From: Anaerolineales bacterium
GTDB lineage: Bacteria; Chloroflexota; Anaerolineae; Anaerolineales; E44-bin32
Length of the DNA: 44,004 nt
NCBI GenBank assembly: GCA_037382465.1
Contig: JARRPX010000019.1
Location: forward strand, 1-44,004
Reading direction: 5' to 3'
The position numbers and the translations under genes are program-made. This document shows, piece by piece, positions 11,431 to 20,461 of this stretch. Numbering within the stretch: position 1 is the stretch's first letter; every line of letters starts with the position of its first letter. The notes under the pieces were generated by a model. It ran no database searches. It worked only from the letters and a program-made list of their open reading frames with translations, and was not told where the DNA came from.

Positions 11431-11465
11431 AAACATCCCGGTGGCGGATCGTCACCGGGATGTTT
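11431..11465. terminator. Bidirectional intrinsic terminator between two convergent genes
   Basis: A perfect 13-base-pair stem (AAACATCCCGGTG with CACCGGGATGTTT) surrounds a 9-base loop. On the minus strand the stem is followed by a T-rich run (complement of AAACAAAA at 11423-11430), which suits the end of fhs. On the plus strand only a short T run follows, so termination of the methyltransferase transcript may be weaker. Confidence 0.85.
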
Positions 11466-11511
11466 CGTGATACGTGAGTTCCGCTTTTAGAACAAACCGA
11501 CGATCTTGCCG

Positions 11512-13326
11512 TCATCCAGATCGAGGTCGATCGCCATGTACGCCGGGTAGGTAGTAAGACCGGACCTCGCGAATGGGCACGGTAAAACCGGTCGGTACGC
11601 CCTTTAGCGTTGGATCGTGGCTGAAGCTCAAGTGGGTCTTCGCCATACACATCGGCAGTTTCCCGAATCCCGCCTTCTCGTACGATTCGATTTGCTCTTC
11701 CGCCAAAGGCTCGTAGCTGACGCCGTCCGCGCCGTAGAATTCCTTGCAGATGTATTCGATCTTCTGCTTGATCGACCAATCCAGCGGATACAGAAACTGG
11801 AAGTTGCTCGACTGTTCGCATGCGTCGACGACCGCCTGGGCGAGTTCTTTCGATCCGGCGCCGCCGTCCATCCAGTGCGTGCTCTTCACGGCTGCGAAGG
11901 CGCCTTTCTCTTCGGAGTATTTACGCACCATTTCCATTTCAGCGGCCGTGTCGTCCTTGAAACCATTGACCGCGACGACCACCGGAATTCCGAATCGCAG
12001 GGCGTTCTCGATGTGCTTGCCGAGATTGGGCAGCCCGGCCTCGAGCAGCTCGAGATTTTCTTCCGTGTAGGCGCGATCGAGCGGCGCTCCGGGCGTCACT
12101 TTAGGGCCGCCGCCGTGCATCTTCAGAGCCCGCACGGTCGCCACCAGGACGACCGCATTGGGAATGAGTCCCGAATAACGGCACTTGATGTCGAAGAACT
12201 TTTCCATGCCGATGTCGGCGCCAAATCCGCTTTCCGTGACGACGTAATCCGCGAGTTTCAAGGCAATCTGATCGGCGATGATCGACGAGTTGCCGTGGGC
12301 AATGTTGGCAAAGGGTCCGGCGTGCACGAAGGCAGGTTGGCCTTCGAGTGTCTGCATCAGATTCGGCATGAGCGCATCCTTCAGCAGCACCGTCACTGCG
12401 CCGGCCACACCGATGTCTTCCAGATTCACCGGATCGCCCTGCTTGTTCAGACCCACCACGACCCGGCCAACGCGCTCGCGCAAATCCCTCAAGCTGGTGG
12501 CCAGAGCCAGGATGGCCATTAATTCGGATGCGACGGTGATATCTTCGCCGGTCGCACGCGGGAAAACCGGACTGGGCGAACCATCTTTCAATTTGGCGTC
12601 GTTGAAGCCGATTTTGATGCTGCGCATGCTGCGGTCGCAGACGTCGACGACGCGGTTCCAGGTAATCGTTTCGGGATCGACGTCGAGACGCGCGAAACGA
12701 GTGATCTCGTCGTCCGTCAACGAGTCGGGATCCGTCTTCTTGATTCCCAATTTCTCCAGGCGGCGCAATTGGGTCGGAAGGAATTCACGCTTGCCGTCTT
12801 TTTCTGGGACCAATCGCTTGTAAAGACCGTGATCCGATTGGCGGGTTTCATGATACATGCGGGTATCCAGCGCTGCGGCGACGAGGTTGTGCGCCACGCT
12901 GATGGCGTGAATATCGCCGGTGAGGTGCAGGTTGAAATCCTCCATCGGAATGACCTGACTGTAACCGCCGCCTGCGGCGCCGCCCTTGATGTTGAAGGTC
13001 GGTCCCATACTGGGTTGGCGGATACAGACGATCACATTCTTATTTAAGTGCGTACCAAGCGCCTGAGTTAAACCGAGGGACGTCGTTGTTTTTCCCTCTC
13101 CCAGCGGTGTGGGCGTGATCGCGGTGACATCGATGTACTTTCCCTGTGGGCGATCCCCCAGGCGCTCGAGCACATCCAGGTGTACTTTGGCCTTGTATTT
13201 TCCAAACAGATCCAGATCGTCTTCAGTGAGGCCGATTTTGGCAGCGATCTCCTTTATCGGGCGAATATCTGCTTCCTGAGCGATCTCGATATCCGATGGA
13301 ACGGGCCGCTTCGGTTTAAGCACCAT
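11512..13326 (-). CDS. fhs: Formate-tetrahydrofolate ligase, C-terminus altered by a deletion and frameshift
   Basis: Makes 10-formyl-tetrahydrofolate from formate, ATP and tetrahydrofolate, the entry of the Wood-Ljungdahl methyl branch. Start ATG 13326 ([12 protein letters not shown]) has AGGAGG six bases upstream; earlier in-frame codons lack this. Key stretches are the ATP loop [32 protein letters not shown]-like residues and HLTGDIHAI. The long form resembles the eukaryotic C1-synthase domain. The end is abnormal: after VPIREVR the frame reads [15 protein letters not shown] and stops at 11512. In the other frame, 11561 down to 11487 encodes a normal end ([14 protein letters not shown] ... 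KIVGLF). About 18-20 expected residues between these parts (GAGF...TMP) are absent. Real mutation or assembly error cannot be told apart here. Confidence 0.93.
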   Translation of the reverse strand: MVLKPKRPVPSDIEIAQEADIRPIKEIAAKIGLTEDDLDLFGKYKAKVHLDVLERLGDRPQGKYIDVTAITPTPLGEGKTTTSLGLTQALGTHLNKNVIVCIRQPSMGPTFNIKGGAAGGGYSQVIPMEDFNLHLTGDIHAISVAHNLVAAALDTRMYHETRQSDHGLYKRLVPEKDGKREFLPTQLRRLEKLGIKKTDPDSLTDDEITRFARLDVDPETITWNRVVDVCDRSMRSIKIGFNDAKLKDGSPSPVFPRATGEDITVASELMAILALATSLRDLRERVGRVVVGLNKQGDPVNLEDIGVAGAVTVLLKDALMPNLMQTLEGQPAFVHAGPFANIAHGNSSIIADQIALKLADYVVTESGFGADIGMEKFFDIKCRYSGLIPNAVVLVATVRALKMHGGGPKVTPGAPLDRAYTEENLELLEAGLPNLGKHIENALRFGIPVVVAVNGFKDDTAAEMEMVRKYSEEKGAFAAVKSTHWMDGGAGSKELAQAVVDACEQSSNFQFLYPLDWSIKQKIEYICKEFYGADGVSYEPLAEEQIESYEKAGFGKLPMCMAKTHLSFSHDPTLKGVPTGFTVPIREVRSYYLPGVHGDRPRSG

Positions 13327-13637
13327 AACGCATCCTCCTATGAGTCTTATCACGACAGTACGATTGTGAAGGTTCGTACTAAATAGTGTGCATCGGTTGA
13401 CGAGAAAAGGCAAGCGACATTTTTCACAAACGCCTATGTCATCCATAACAATCACATTGGATGCGGTGAAACGCAGTCTTCAATATAAAGACATCAACGC
13501 GGATAAAATCTGCAGATTGAGATCAAATGAAAACTGGGGTAGATTCGTACGTAGTCGAACCCATAGAATAATGCCAGCGCCTCATCGTATTGTGGCGCAC
13601 GATTTCTAACCAAGCTGCTCACCTGGGGTATACAACG
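13327..13637. other. Divergent intergenic region between fhs and a histidine kinase
   Basis: About 310 bases hold the promoters of both divergent genes. I see the AGGAGG ribosome site of fhs, a TATAAA at 13484-13489 that could be a -10 element for the kinase, and AT-rich stretches. No convincing paired -35 box at normal spacing, no RNA gene and no GTTAC repeat was found. A riboswitch for fhs was not recognised. Confidence 0.4.
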
Positions 13638-15719
13638 ATGAAACGTATGAAACTGAATCTCTCCGCTCAATTGGTACTTGGTTTTGTGGTCCTGGCATTG
13701 CTTACAACCGTTGCTATCGGAATACCCGCAATCCAATTACTCGACGAACGCCTGGAGCAACAAGCCTGGGCCCAGGTCGACCAGGGAGCGAGGGCGTCCA
13801 AAGCCTTATTATCGGCCACGGAAAACGACGTTCAAAATCTGGCCAGATTGACAGCACAACGCCCCACCCTATTGGAACTCCTCGCAGAATCGGAGCAAGC
13901 AGCTTTATCCGAATACCTCAACACGTTACGGCTTACGACCGGCCTGGACATGATTCTCCTTTGCGACAACGAGAATCGCTTGCTAACGATGAATGAGGAC
14001 TTCGCCCTTTTTCCCCAATGCGAGGACATCATCCTGCCGGGTTACCACGTTCTAACGAGCACTGGAAATCCAGATGTGATGCTGACGGACACGAGCGTCG
14101 TATATTCAGGAGAGCATGTAATCGCCAGGGTGGTCGTGGGAATGCAGATGGATACCGCATTCATGGCAAGGATGAAATCCCAAACGGATATGGAACACTT
14201 GCTCTGGGTGAACGGCGTGTTGGCCGCGACCAATTTCCGGGTGGTGGACGAACGATCTGAGTTTAACAGCCCGAGGCAAGACGATGGTATTGCCCAGGAT
14301 GGTTTTCGAACCAGCTTTTCATTAATGGACAATCTCTACTACGCCACTTCCTATACCATCCAGCAGACTCAATTGGAAATGGAAGTCGCCCTCGATGTAA
14401 CCGACATCCTCACCACCCGCCGGCAGTTGGTGTGGAGTTTAATCGGCATTATTTTCGTCATCGCGGCGATAGGTTCAACATTGGGAACGATTCTGGCCAG
14501 AGGCATAGGAAAATCGTTTCAAAATCTTGCCGCTGCTGCCGCAAGGATCAGTGAGGGCGATCTTTCAACCCCCGTGCGCTTCGAATCTCACGTGCGGGAG
14601 GCGGCACTCGTTGCACAAACGCTGGAAAAAGCTCGTCTGGATCTAAATCGAACCGTGACGGAATTGCGTGCCGAAAAAGCCTGGGGCGACCATCTTCTGG
14701 AAGCGATCGTGGAAGGGATCGTCACGCTGGATTCGGACAACAACATCACCTTCTTCAGTTCGGGCGCGGAGAAGATCTCGGGCTGGTCTGCAGGAGAAGT
14801 ACTCGATCGCCAATGCGACATGTTCTTCAAACCCATCGATCACGATCAGACCTTCACGGAACTCATCCCATCTCCCGGTCAACGTCGCCGGTTTCGCGTC
14901 GAAATGGCAGCCAACAAGACTGCCATGCTGGCGATTTCAGGCGCCAGGCTCGCTCCTTCGGAGGCGCACGGCGCCGAGGTCGTCTTCGTGTTTCGGGACA
15001 TCAGTGAGGAGGATTCGGTTCATCGTTTGATGGGGCACTTCATGGCCAACATATCTCACGAATTTCGTACGCCCCTCACAGCCGTAGCGGCTTCGGTCGA
15101 ACTCCTTTTAGAAGAAGCTGACGATCTTAGTCCGGGCGAGCTGCAGCAGTTGCTGAATTCCCTTCACCTGGGCCTGTTGAGTCTGCAAACTCTGGTCGAC
15201 AATCTCATCGAAAGCGCAAGCATCGAGACCGGACATTTCCGTGTGTCACCCCGTGCTGCAGAACTCTCGAATATCATCGGGGAAGCCGTGGCGATAATGC
15301 GACCCCTTCTCGAGAAGTACGAACAGAGTCTTGACGTTCAACTTCCTCCCGATCTGCCACTGGTGAGAGCCGACCCACGGCGGTCTACGCAGGTCATCGT
15401 CAACTTGCTGTCGAATGCCAATAAATACGCGCCGACCGGATCGCATATCGATCTGCGGGCGACCGAGGAGGGAAACCACATCAAAGTCGAAATTGCCGAT
15501 CGCGGCCCCGGCATTCCGGATAAATATCGAGATGGAATTTTCCGACGATTTGCCTACCTCGTCCAGGACGATCAGGCTTCAGCGCAATACGGAGCTGGCC
15601 TGGGCTTATCCGTGGTGAAGGCGATCGTCGAAGCACAAAGCGGCGCCACCGGCGTCGCAGACAATCCCGAGGGAGGTTCGATCTTTTGGTTTACGCTGCC
15701 GATCCAGGAGGCGATTTGA
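13638..15719 (+). CDS. Membrane sensor histidine kinase (periplasmic sensor-HAMP-PAS-HisKA-HATPase)
   Basis: 693 residues from the ATG at 13638; the frame is open from a TTG at 13590. Transmembrane helix 1 is about 9-30 and helix 2 about 265-287, enclosing a Cache-like extracytoplasmic sensor. HAMP spans about 288-340 and PAS about 350-460. The phospho-acceptor is H474 in NISHEFRTPLTAV. The ATPase has the N box (LLSNANKYAP), G1 (ADRGPGIPD) and G2 (GAGLGLSVVKAI). No response regulator is adjacent. The kinase core closely resembles that of the soluble kinase at 17761, so both may feed the OmpR-type regulator at 18858. The signal is unknown. Confidence 0.92.
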   Translation: MKRMKLNLSAQLVLGFVVLALLTTVAIGIPAIQLLDERLEQQAWAQVDQGARASKALLSATENDVQNLARLTAQRPTLLELLAESEQAALSEYLNTLRLTTGLDMILLCDNENRLLTMNEDFALFPQCEDIILPGYHVLTSTGNPDVMLTDTSVVYSGEHVIARVVVGMQMDTAFMARMKSQTDMEHLLWVNGVLAATNFRVVDERSEFNSPRQDDGIAQDGFRTSFSLMDNLYYATSYTIQQTQLEMEVALDVTDILTTRRQLVWSLIGIIFVIAAIGSTLGTILARGIGKSFQNLAAAAARISEGDLSTPVRFESHVREAALVAQTLEKARLDLNRTVTELRAEKAWGDHLLEAIVEGIVTLDSDNNITFFSSGAEKISGWSAGEVLDRQCDMFFKPIDHDQTFTELIPSPGQRRRFRVEMAANKTAMLAISGARLAPSEAHGAEVVFVFRDISEEDSVHRLMGHFMANISHEFRTPLTAVAASVELLLEEADDLSPGELQQLLNSLHLGLLSLQTLVDNLIESASIETGHFRVSPRAAELSNIIGEAVAIMRPLLEKYEQSLDVQLPPDLPLVRADPRRSTQVIVNLLSNANKYAPTGSHIDLRATEEGNHIKVEIADRGPGIPDKYRDGIFRRFAYLVQDDQASAQYGAGLGLSVVKAIVEAQSGATGVADNPEGGSIFWFTLPIQEAI

Positions 15720-15885
15720 ACGTGCCGATTTTCGACCACGATCGTGAGACAGCCGAAGTGAAACCCTTGATCCTGCGGTGGGAAAACACATAAACCGTTC
15801 GAGTCTAAACCGGCAAATTGACATTGATGCAAGAATAGAAGCACCATTCGGTCCCATCATTTGAGATAAAATCCCATTCATTTTT

Positions 15886-15912
15886 GTTACCGCGTCGTTA
15901 CAACTTCGTAAC
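15886..15912 (+). promoter_or_regulatory. GTTAC repeat box ahead of the stress-protein/transporter/kinase operon
   Basis: GTTAC occurs at 15886 and 15897, exactly 11 bases apart, and GTAAC follows another 11 bases on at 15908. Eleven-base direct repeats are the usual binding pattern of OmpR/PhoB-family regulators, and such a regulator is the last gene of the operon downstream. The last two copies also form an inverted repeat, GTTAC-N6-GTAAC. The box lies 55 bases ahead of the ATG at 15967. Confidence 0.45.
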
Positions 15913-15966
15913 GCTTCTTATCACCACCTTCGCCAACAATTCTTAAAAAGGTACAACGGTGGTGAT

Positions 15967-16962
15967 ATGACGAAATCGCAAGCGTTAGATTTCCCCAACA
16001 TCACCCTTGACGATTTTGAAGTGGATCTGCAATTGGTCCGCAGATACCCTGCCGATCTCGCTTACCGTTTCCACAGCATCCCGATTGCAGAGACGGAAGA
16101 TCATTTCACCGTCGTCATGGCGGAACCCGAAAATCGAGCTGCACGCGCCGCGATCCAAAAAGCTTACCGCAAGCGTGCACATCTGCTGCGCGGCGATCCG
16201 GAAATCGTCGATGCATTGATCCACAAGTACATCCCCAAAACCCGGAATGGTCGAATCCTAATTTGCTGTGGTGCGGATCGAACGCCCAGCTTGGACGAAT
16301 ACGCACACACATTCGACCCGATAATCGAGGCCGAGATCGTCGACCATTGTCAAATCGAATCTACGGCCGGCCTGACGGATGAATTCATTGACAACGCCAA
16401 CGGTTACCAACTCGTCTTTCTTTCCACACCGCCATCGTCGTTATCCGAAAGGATCGTGCACGGATCGTGGGAACTGCGTGCAATAGAACGTCTGAACACT
16501 TCCTGCCTGATTCCACGCTCGCCGCGCCTGCCCATACGATCGCTCATGGTCTTGCTGCACTGCGGTGACGACGTGGTCGCGACTGCGGATCTCGTCGGAC
16601 GTATCGCCTCCTCGACAAACGCCGGGGTCGTCATTCTCGTCGTGCTGCCGCAGGTGCCGCTGATGTATCGGGGCTTGAGCAAAATGAGATTGTCCCTGTC
16701 GGACATCCTGCAATCGCAGTCCACACTCGGCTGCCAACTGCGGGAGATTTCAAGAATACTGTGCCAGGAGCCGATCCGTGGAGAGATACGCCTGCACCAA
16801 GGACTGCCCGATCACGCAATTCAGGAGGAAATTTCGGAGTCGAAAATTGATCTCATCGTCACGGCCAAACCCAGGAAACGCCGTTGGTCATTCATGCACG
16901 AGGACGACACCGTCGGCCGTTTGCTGCGCTGGATCGAACGGCCCGTGCTGCTTACGGCGTAA
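15967..16962 (+). CDS. MshEN-like N-terminal domain fused to universal-stress-protein domains
   Basis: 331 residues, starting after GGTGGTG. The first 80 residues resemble the MshEN/type II secretion ATPase N-terminal fold (LVRRYPADLAYRFHSIPI ... HFTVVMAEPENRAA), which in other proteins can bind cyclic di-GMP. The rest resembles USP-type alpha/beta folds: one possibly degenerate copy (GRILICCGADRTPS), then a clearer copy (SLMVLLHCGDDVVATADLV ... IDLIVTAKPRKRR ... IERPVLLTA). The typical G-2X-G-9X-G(S/T) ATP motif of USPs is not evident. It is the first gene of a four-gene operon with a transporter, kinase and regulator, so a signalling role is likely. The ligand is not known. Confidence 0.7.
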   Translation: MTKSQALDFPNITLDDFEVDLQLVRRYPADLAYRFHSIPIAETEDHFTVVMAEPENRAARAAIQKAYRKRAHLLRGDPEIVDALIHKYIPKTRNGRILICCGADRTPSLDEYAHTFDPIIEAEIVDHCQIESTAGLTDEFIDNANGYQLVFLSTPPSSLSERIVHGSWELRAIERLNTSCLIPRSPRLPIRSLMVLLHCGDDVVATADLVGRIASSTNAGVVILVVLPQVPLMYRGLSKMRLSLSDILQSQSTLGCQLREISRILCQEPIRGEIRLHQGLPDHAIQEEISESKIDLIVTAKPRKRRWSFMHEDDTVGRLLRWIERPVLLTA

Positions 16963-16994
16963 AACCGGCCCCAATCGTATTGGATTGAAAGACC

Positions 16995-17747
16995 ATGCAC
17001 ATCATCTTTCCCATCCTTCCCCTCGCCTTCATTTGCGAGTTGGTCGATTCCTCGTTGGGCATGGGATACGGGACCACGCTTACGCCGGCCCTTCTACTTC
17101 TCGGATACGAACCGGTGGTGATCGTGCCCTCGGTGCTGTTTTCCGAATTCATCACAGGCCTGTTGTCGGGGATATTTCATCAGGAATTCGGAAACACCAA
17201 TCTCCGTCCCGGAACACGCGATTTTAAAATCACACTCATCCTCAGTCTGCTCAGCATCTTCGGCGTCGTCGCCGCAGTTTTCATCACATTGAACATACCC
17301 GCCTGGGTCGTCAAAGCCTACATCGGCATCATCGTGACGGGAATCGGCATCATCATCCTGGTGCGCCGTTCCAAGGACGCAAGATTTTCCTGGAATCGAC
17401 TTGCCTGGCTGGGAACGCTTGCGGCTTTCAACAAGGGCTTAAGCGGTGGGGGTTATGGACCAGTCGTGACCGGAGGCCAACTGCTCGTCGGAGTCGAAGG
17501 CCGCAACGCAATTGCAATCTCGGGCGTCGCAGAAGGGGTAACGAGTGCGGTAGGTGTGCTTATCTTCATACTCAATGGAGTAGCGCTTGATCCAAGTTTG
17601 ACGCCGAGTTTAACCATCGGTGCGGTACTTTCGGTTCCGGCCGCCGCATACATCGTCAGTAAACTGTCCGTAAAGAGAATCACGTCCGCAATCGGAGGCA
17701 CGATGCTTGCGCTGGGCGGCTACACACTGATACGAATTTTGATCTGA
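16995..17747 (+). CDS. TauE/SafE-family membrane transporter
   Basis: Sulfite-exporter/TSUP family permease, 250 residues and roughly eight hydrophobic segments, the normal size. The two family half-signatures are ELVDSSLGMGYGTTLTPALL near the N-terminus and FNKGLSGGGYGPVVTGGQL in the middle. Family members export sulfite, sulfoacetate or other organic anions, or move sulfur compounds. The substrate cannot be read from sequence. It lies 32 bases after the stress-protein fusion and 13 bases before the kinase, so the transporter is probably under the same control, or informs the kinase. Confidence 0.9.
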   Translation: MHIIFPILPLAFICELVDSSLGMGYGTTLTPALLLLGYEPVVIVPSVLFSEFITGLLSGIFHQEFGNTNLRPGTRDFKITLILSLLSIFGVVAAVFITLNIPAWVVKAYIGIIVTGIGIIILVRRSKDARFSWNRLAWLGTLAAFNKGLSGGGYGPVVTGGQLLVGVEGRNAIAISGVAEGVTSAVGVLIFILNGVALDPSLTPSLTIGAVLSVPAAAYIVSKLSVKRITSAIGGTMLALGGYTLIRILI

Positions 17748-17760
17748 TCCGTGATACGCC

Positions 17761-18861
17761 ATGTTCAAAACCAAGAAATCCAAACGGTCCGTAGAAACAT
17801 CGACGCCCATAAAAATGTGGCTCGAGAACCTCATCCAGGGTTCAGCGGAGAACGTGATTCACCTCGACGCTAACGGCAGGATCACTTCACTCAACCCAAA
17901 TGCGAGGCATACCACAGGATGGGGAAGAGATCGGATTTTAAACATCACTTCCGACGAGATGGTTTTTCCCCTCAAGGTTGAAGACGAACGGCATACGCAA
18001 GCCGGAACGGCAGCAACTGAGAGGACGCCGGAAACCATCTCGCAGATGCAAGAAATAGAACTGGCCATCATCGAAATTGCAAAGGCTTACGTGCCTCCCG
18101 CCGGCGAGGGCGAAGAAAAGGTATTCTTCATCCTGCGCGACATCACGGAGGAAAAAGCCGCCGACAGCCTGCGTTCCTACTTTTTAGGCAACATCACCCA
18201 CGAATTTCGGACCCCGCTTTCTGCGATCAACGCTTCGGTCGAAGTTCTCCTGGAAGAGATCGAAAACCTCTCGAAAGAAGATTTGAGCGGACTACTCGGC
18301 TCGATCCATTTAAGCGTTTCCGGATTGCAGACCCTGATCGACAACCTGCTCGAGAGCATCAGCATCGAAGCCGGTCATTTCCGCATTCACAAGCGGCCGA
18401 CCAGATTGGATGCCGTTCTCGTCGATGCGATGCGCGTAATGCAGCCGCTGCTCACACGCCGCCGGCAGCAAGTCCTCATCCGCAAACCGAAGCGTTTGCC
18501 AACCATACTGGCGGACCCAACCCGCCTGACGCAGGTTCTGGTCAATTTGATATCGAACGCCAGTAAATACAGTCCGATTGGAACCCAGATCGAGCTCACG
18601 CTGGAAAAAATCGATGGCAAGATGATGCGCGTTACGATTGCCGACCGAGGCGATGGAATTCTGGGGAAGGATAAAGAGCAGGTTTTTCATCGCTTTATCA
18701 GACTTGGCAACAGCGATGGAACGCAGTATGGTATTGGTTTAGGATTATCCGTCGTGAAAGCCATTATCGAAGAACACTGCGGAGAAATTGGCGTGGAAGA
18801 CAGGCGAGATGGTGGATCGATCTTCTGGTTCAAACTCCCCATCAACGGACGGCAGACGTGA
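17761..18861 (+). CDS. Soluble PAS histidine kinase
   Basis: 366 residues with no transmembrane segment. A PAS domain (about 20-130: NVIHLDANGRITSLNPNA ... FFILRDITEEKA) leads into HisKA with H147 in NITHEFRTPLSAI. The HATPase domain follows with N box LISNASKYSP, G1 ADRGDGILG and G2 GIGLGLSVVKAI. It overlaps the response regulator by four bases (GTGA), which marks the pair as cognate. The kinase core is a close paralogue of the membrane kinase at 13638 (shared EFRTPL, SVE(V/L)LLEE and GHFR stretches). Being cytoplasmic, it would sense an internal cue such as redox state, but no haem or flavin ligand is obvious. Confidence 0.93.
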   Translation: MFKTKKSKRSVETSTPIKMWLENLIQGSAENVIHLDANGRITSLNPNARHTTGWGRDRILNITSDEMVFPLKVEDERHTQAGTAATERTPETISQMQEIELAIIEIAKAYVPPAGEGEEKVFFILRDITEEKAADSLRSYFLGNITHEFRTPLSAINASVEVLLEEIENLSKEDLSGLLGSIHLSVSGLQTLIDNLLESISIEAGHFRIHKRPTRLDAVLVDAMRVMQPLLTRRRQQVLIRKPKRLPTILADPTRLTQVLVNLISNASKYSPIGTQIELTLEKIDGKMMRVTIADRGDGILGKDKEQVFHRFIRLGNSDGTQYGIGLGLSVVKAIIEEHCGEIGVEDRRDGGSIFWFKLPINGRQT

Positions 18862-19538
18862 AGGCTCTGATTGTCGACGATGATCTTGCTCTAGCTGACG
18901 TGGTTTCATTCACCATGCGGAGAGCCGGATTCGAAGTCATCGTCGCCCACGACGGTCAAACCGCTTTGGATCGTTGGCGTGAGGCCGAACCCGACCTGAT
19001 CATTCTCGACATCAACCTGCCGAAACTCAATGGGCTAGCCGTTTGCCAGCGTATTCGTTCCGAAGCTTCGACCCCCATCATCATCCTCAGCGTGCGCGGC
19101 GAAGAAGACGACGTCGTTAAGGGACTTGAATTGGGTGCAGATGATTACATCGTAAAACCATTCAGTCCCCGGCAGCTCGTTGCCAGATCTGAAGCCGTGC
19201 TGCGCAGATCAGAAACGAAACCGATTTCAAACGCCCCGCTGACGGCCGGAGATCTCACTCTGGATCTGACCCGCAACGAAATCAAGTCTAGTGATAAGGC
19301 GCCTATCAGACTGACAAAACTCGAGACTCGCCTGATGGAAATCATGATGATCAATCCCGGTCAGGTTCTCCATTTCGACATGTTGATCGACTCGATATGG
19401 GGCCCGGCCTCCGGCGATCGAGTGATGCTCAAGCAGCTCGTCTACCGGCTGCGCCGCAAGGTCGAGCCTGACCCGGCAAAACCGTGTCTTCTCATCACGA
19501 TCAGCGGCATCGGATATTCGTTGGAAGTTACCAAATAA
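18858..19538 (+). CDS. OmpR-family response regulator
   Basis: 226 residues from a GTG that overlaps the kinase stop. The receiver domain has acidic residues VDDD near residue 8, phospho-acceptor D51 in LIILDINLP and conserved K100 in YIVKPFSP. The C-terminal winged-helix DNA-binding domain (ITSS-like start, LTKLETRLMEIMMINPGQ ... SIWGPASGDRVMLKQLVYRLRRK) is of the Trans_reg_C type. Such regulators bind tandem repeats at about 11-base spacing. GTTAC repeats of that spacing occur ahead of its own operon and ahead of the hydrogenase region that starts downstream, so it is a candidate regulator of both. Confidence 0.95.
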   Translation: MKALIVDDDLALADVVSFTMRRAGFEVIVAHDGQTALDRWREAEPDLIILDINLPKLNGLAVCQRIRSEASTPIIILSVRGEEDDVVKGLELGADDYIVKPFSPRQLVARSEAVLRRSETKPISNAPLTAGDLTLDLTRNEIKSSDKAPIRLTKLETRLMEIMMINPGQVLHFDMLIDSIWGPASGDRVMLKQLVYRLRRKVEPDPAKPCLLITISGIGYSLEVTK

Positions 19539-19600
19539 CCGAACAGAAATCCGAGACTCCTCACAGCGATTCGTCAATCCCGTTCATAAATCCGCCTAAA

Positions 19601-19665
19601 GTTACGCTCTGTTACTGAATTGTTACCCAGGCACAACCGGGCCTGTTACCGCGAGTGCCTACACT
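19601..19665 (+). promoter_or_regulatory. GTTAC repeat box and possible promoter upstream of the hydrogenase region
   Basis: GTTAC occurs at 19601, 19611, 19622 and 19645 (spacings 10, 11 and 23, about one and two helical turns). A -10-like TACACT follows at 19660, ten bases after the last copy, the geometry seen for OmpR/PhoB-type activation. It lies directly after the OmpR-type regulator gene and about 170 bases before the first hydrogenase gene. The rest of the 294-base gap holds a small ORF (listed separately) and nothing else I recognise. Confidence 0.45.
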
Positions 19666-19749
19666 GCGTTTGACGAAACGAACCCATCTTGACCGCATAT
19701 CTGCGTATGAGGAAAACCATCCTGCAGTAGATATTGCAAGGAATTAACG

Positions 19750-19842
19750 ATGCCCAACGAACGAAAAGCGTCGCGCCGCCGAGAACATTTCCTTTCGACT
19801 AATATCTTCGCTGTTGATTCGAAGGATTTCTCATGGAGATGA
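19750..19842 (+). CDS. Possible 30-residue leader peptide ahead of the group 4 hydrogenase operon
   Basis: ATG at 19750 has AAGGA about eight bases upstream and encodes MPNERKASRRREHF and 16 more residues, rich in Arg/Lys at the front. Its TGA lies ten bases inside the next gene (start 19833), which would couple translation. No similarity to a known leader was recognised. It may be a chance ORF. Confidence 0.3.
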   Translation: MPNERKASRRREHFLSTNIFAVDSKDFSWR

Positions 19843-20426
19843 TTTCAATACACGCGGTGCTGATATTTGCCGCATTGCTGTGCGCGCTGCAGGCCATCCG
19901 CTCGGTACGTCTCCTGACCTCAGCACTATGGCTCGCCGGCCTCAGCGCATTACTTTCCATTCTCTTCTACATTCTTGGCGCCGAACGAGTCGCCGTGATT
20001 GAACTCAGCGTCGGCGCCGGGTTGGTTACGGTCCTGTTTGTGTTCGCCATTAACGTTGCCGGCGATCAAGAACTCAAAGGTCGAGAGATCATCCCCATCC
20101 CCTTCGCTGTGGGGCTCGTACTGATCGGCATCGTGCTCTTGATCCGCTTCATCGTTCCTTTAGAACCCCCGCTGCGTACTTCTCGACCTGAATCGTTCGT
20201 CGAAACCCTATGGGGATTGAGAGGCTTGGACACGCTGGTGCAAATCGTGCTGATCTTCTCCGGCGTACTGGGCTTGTTGGGGATCCTGGCCGAGGCAAAA
20301 GCGCCTCTCGATGGTGCCGCCACGGAGGAAGTGGCTGCACTGCGGGAACGTGACCTGCAGGCGCTCGCTCACCAATCCACTGCAGCTACCGAGAGAATTT
20401 CGCAGACGACACCCGAGTCATTGTAA
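19833..20426 (+). CDS. Group 4 hydrogenase membrane subunit, MbhD-MbhE-like (DUF4040 type)
   Basis: 197 residues with about five hydrophobic helices. The first half matches the MnhB/MbhD DUF4040 pattern (AERVAVIELSVGAGLVTVLF; the family reads near APDVALTEAAVGAG). The second half has RGLDTLVQIVLIFSGVLG, resembling the RGYDTLGE stretch of MbhE/MnhA C-termini. It therefore looks like a fused MbhD-MbhE that would form part of the ion-translocating membrane arm, in the place NuoJ holds in complex I. A hydrophilic 40-residue tail follows. The ATG at 19833 has GAAGGA seven bases upstream. It begins a tightly packed run to 28429. Confidence 0.75.
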   Translation: MEMISIHAVLIFAALLCALQAIRSVRLLTSALWLAGLSALLSILFYILGAERVAVIELSVGAGLVTVLFVFAINVAGDQELKGREIIPIPFAVGLVLIGIVLLIRFIVPLEPPLRTSRPESFVETLWGLRGLDTLVQIVLIFSGVLGLLGILAEAKAPLDGAATEEVAALRERDLQALAHQSTAATERISQTTPESL

Positions 20427-20461
20427 GGAGCTAGCGTGAAGGAACAATCGAAGGAGACGTC

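Noticed and set aside
13327-13637. A riboswitch or RNA gene in the fhs upstream region
   Set aside because: No tetrahydrofolate-riboswitch, tRNA or other known fold could be recognised by eye; only ribosome site and AT-rich stretches are evident.
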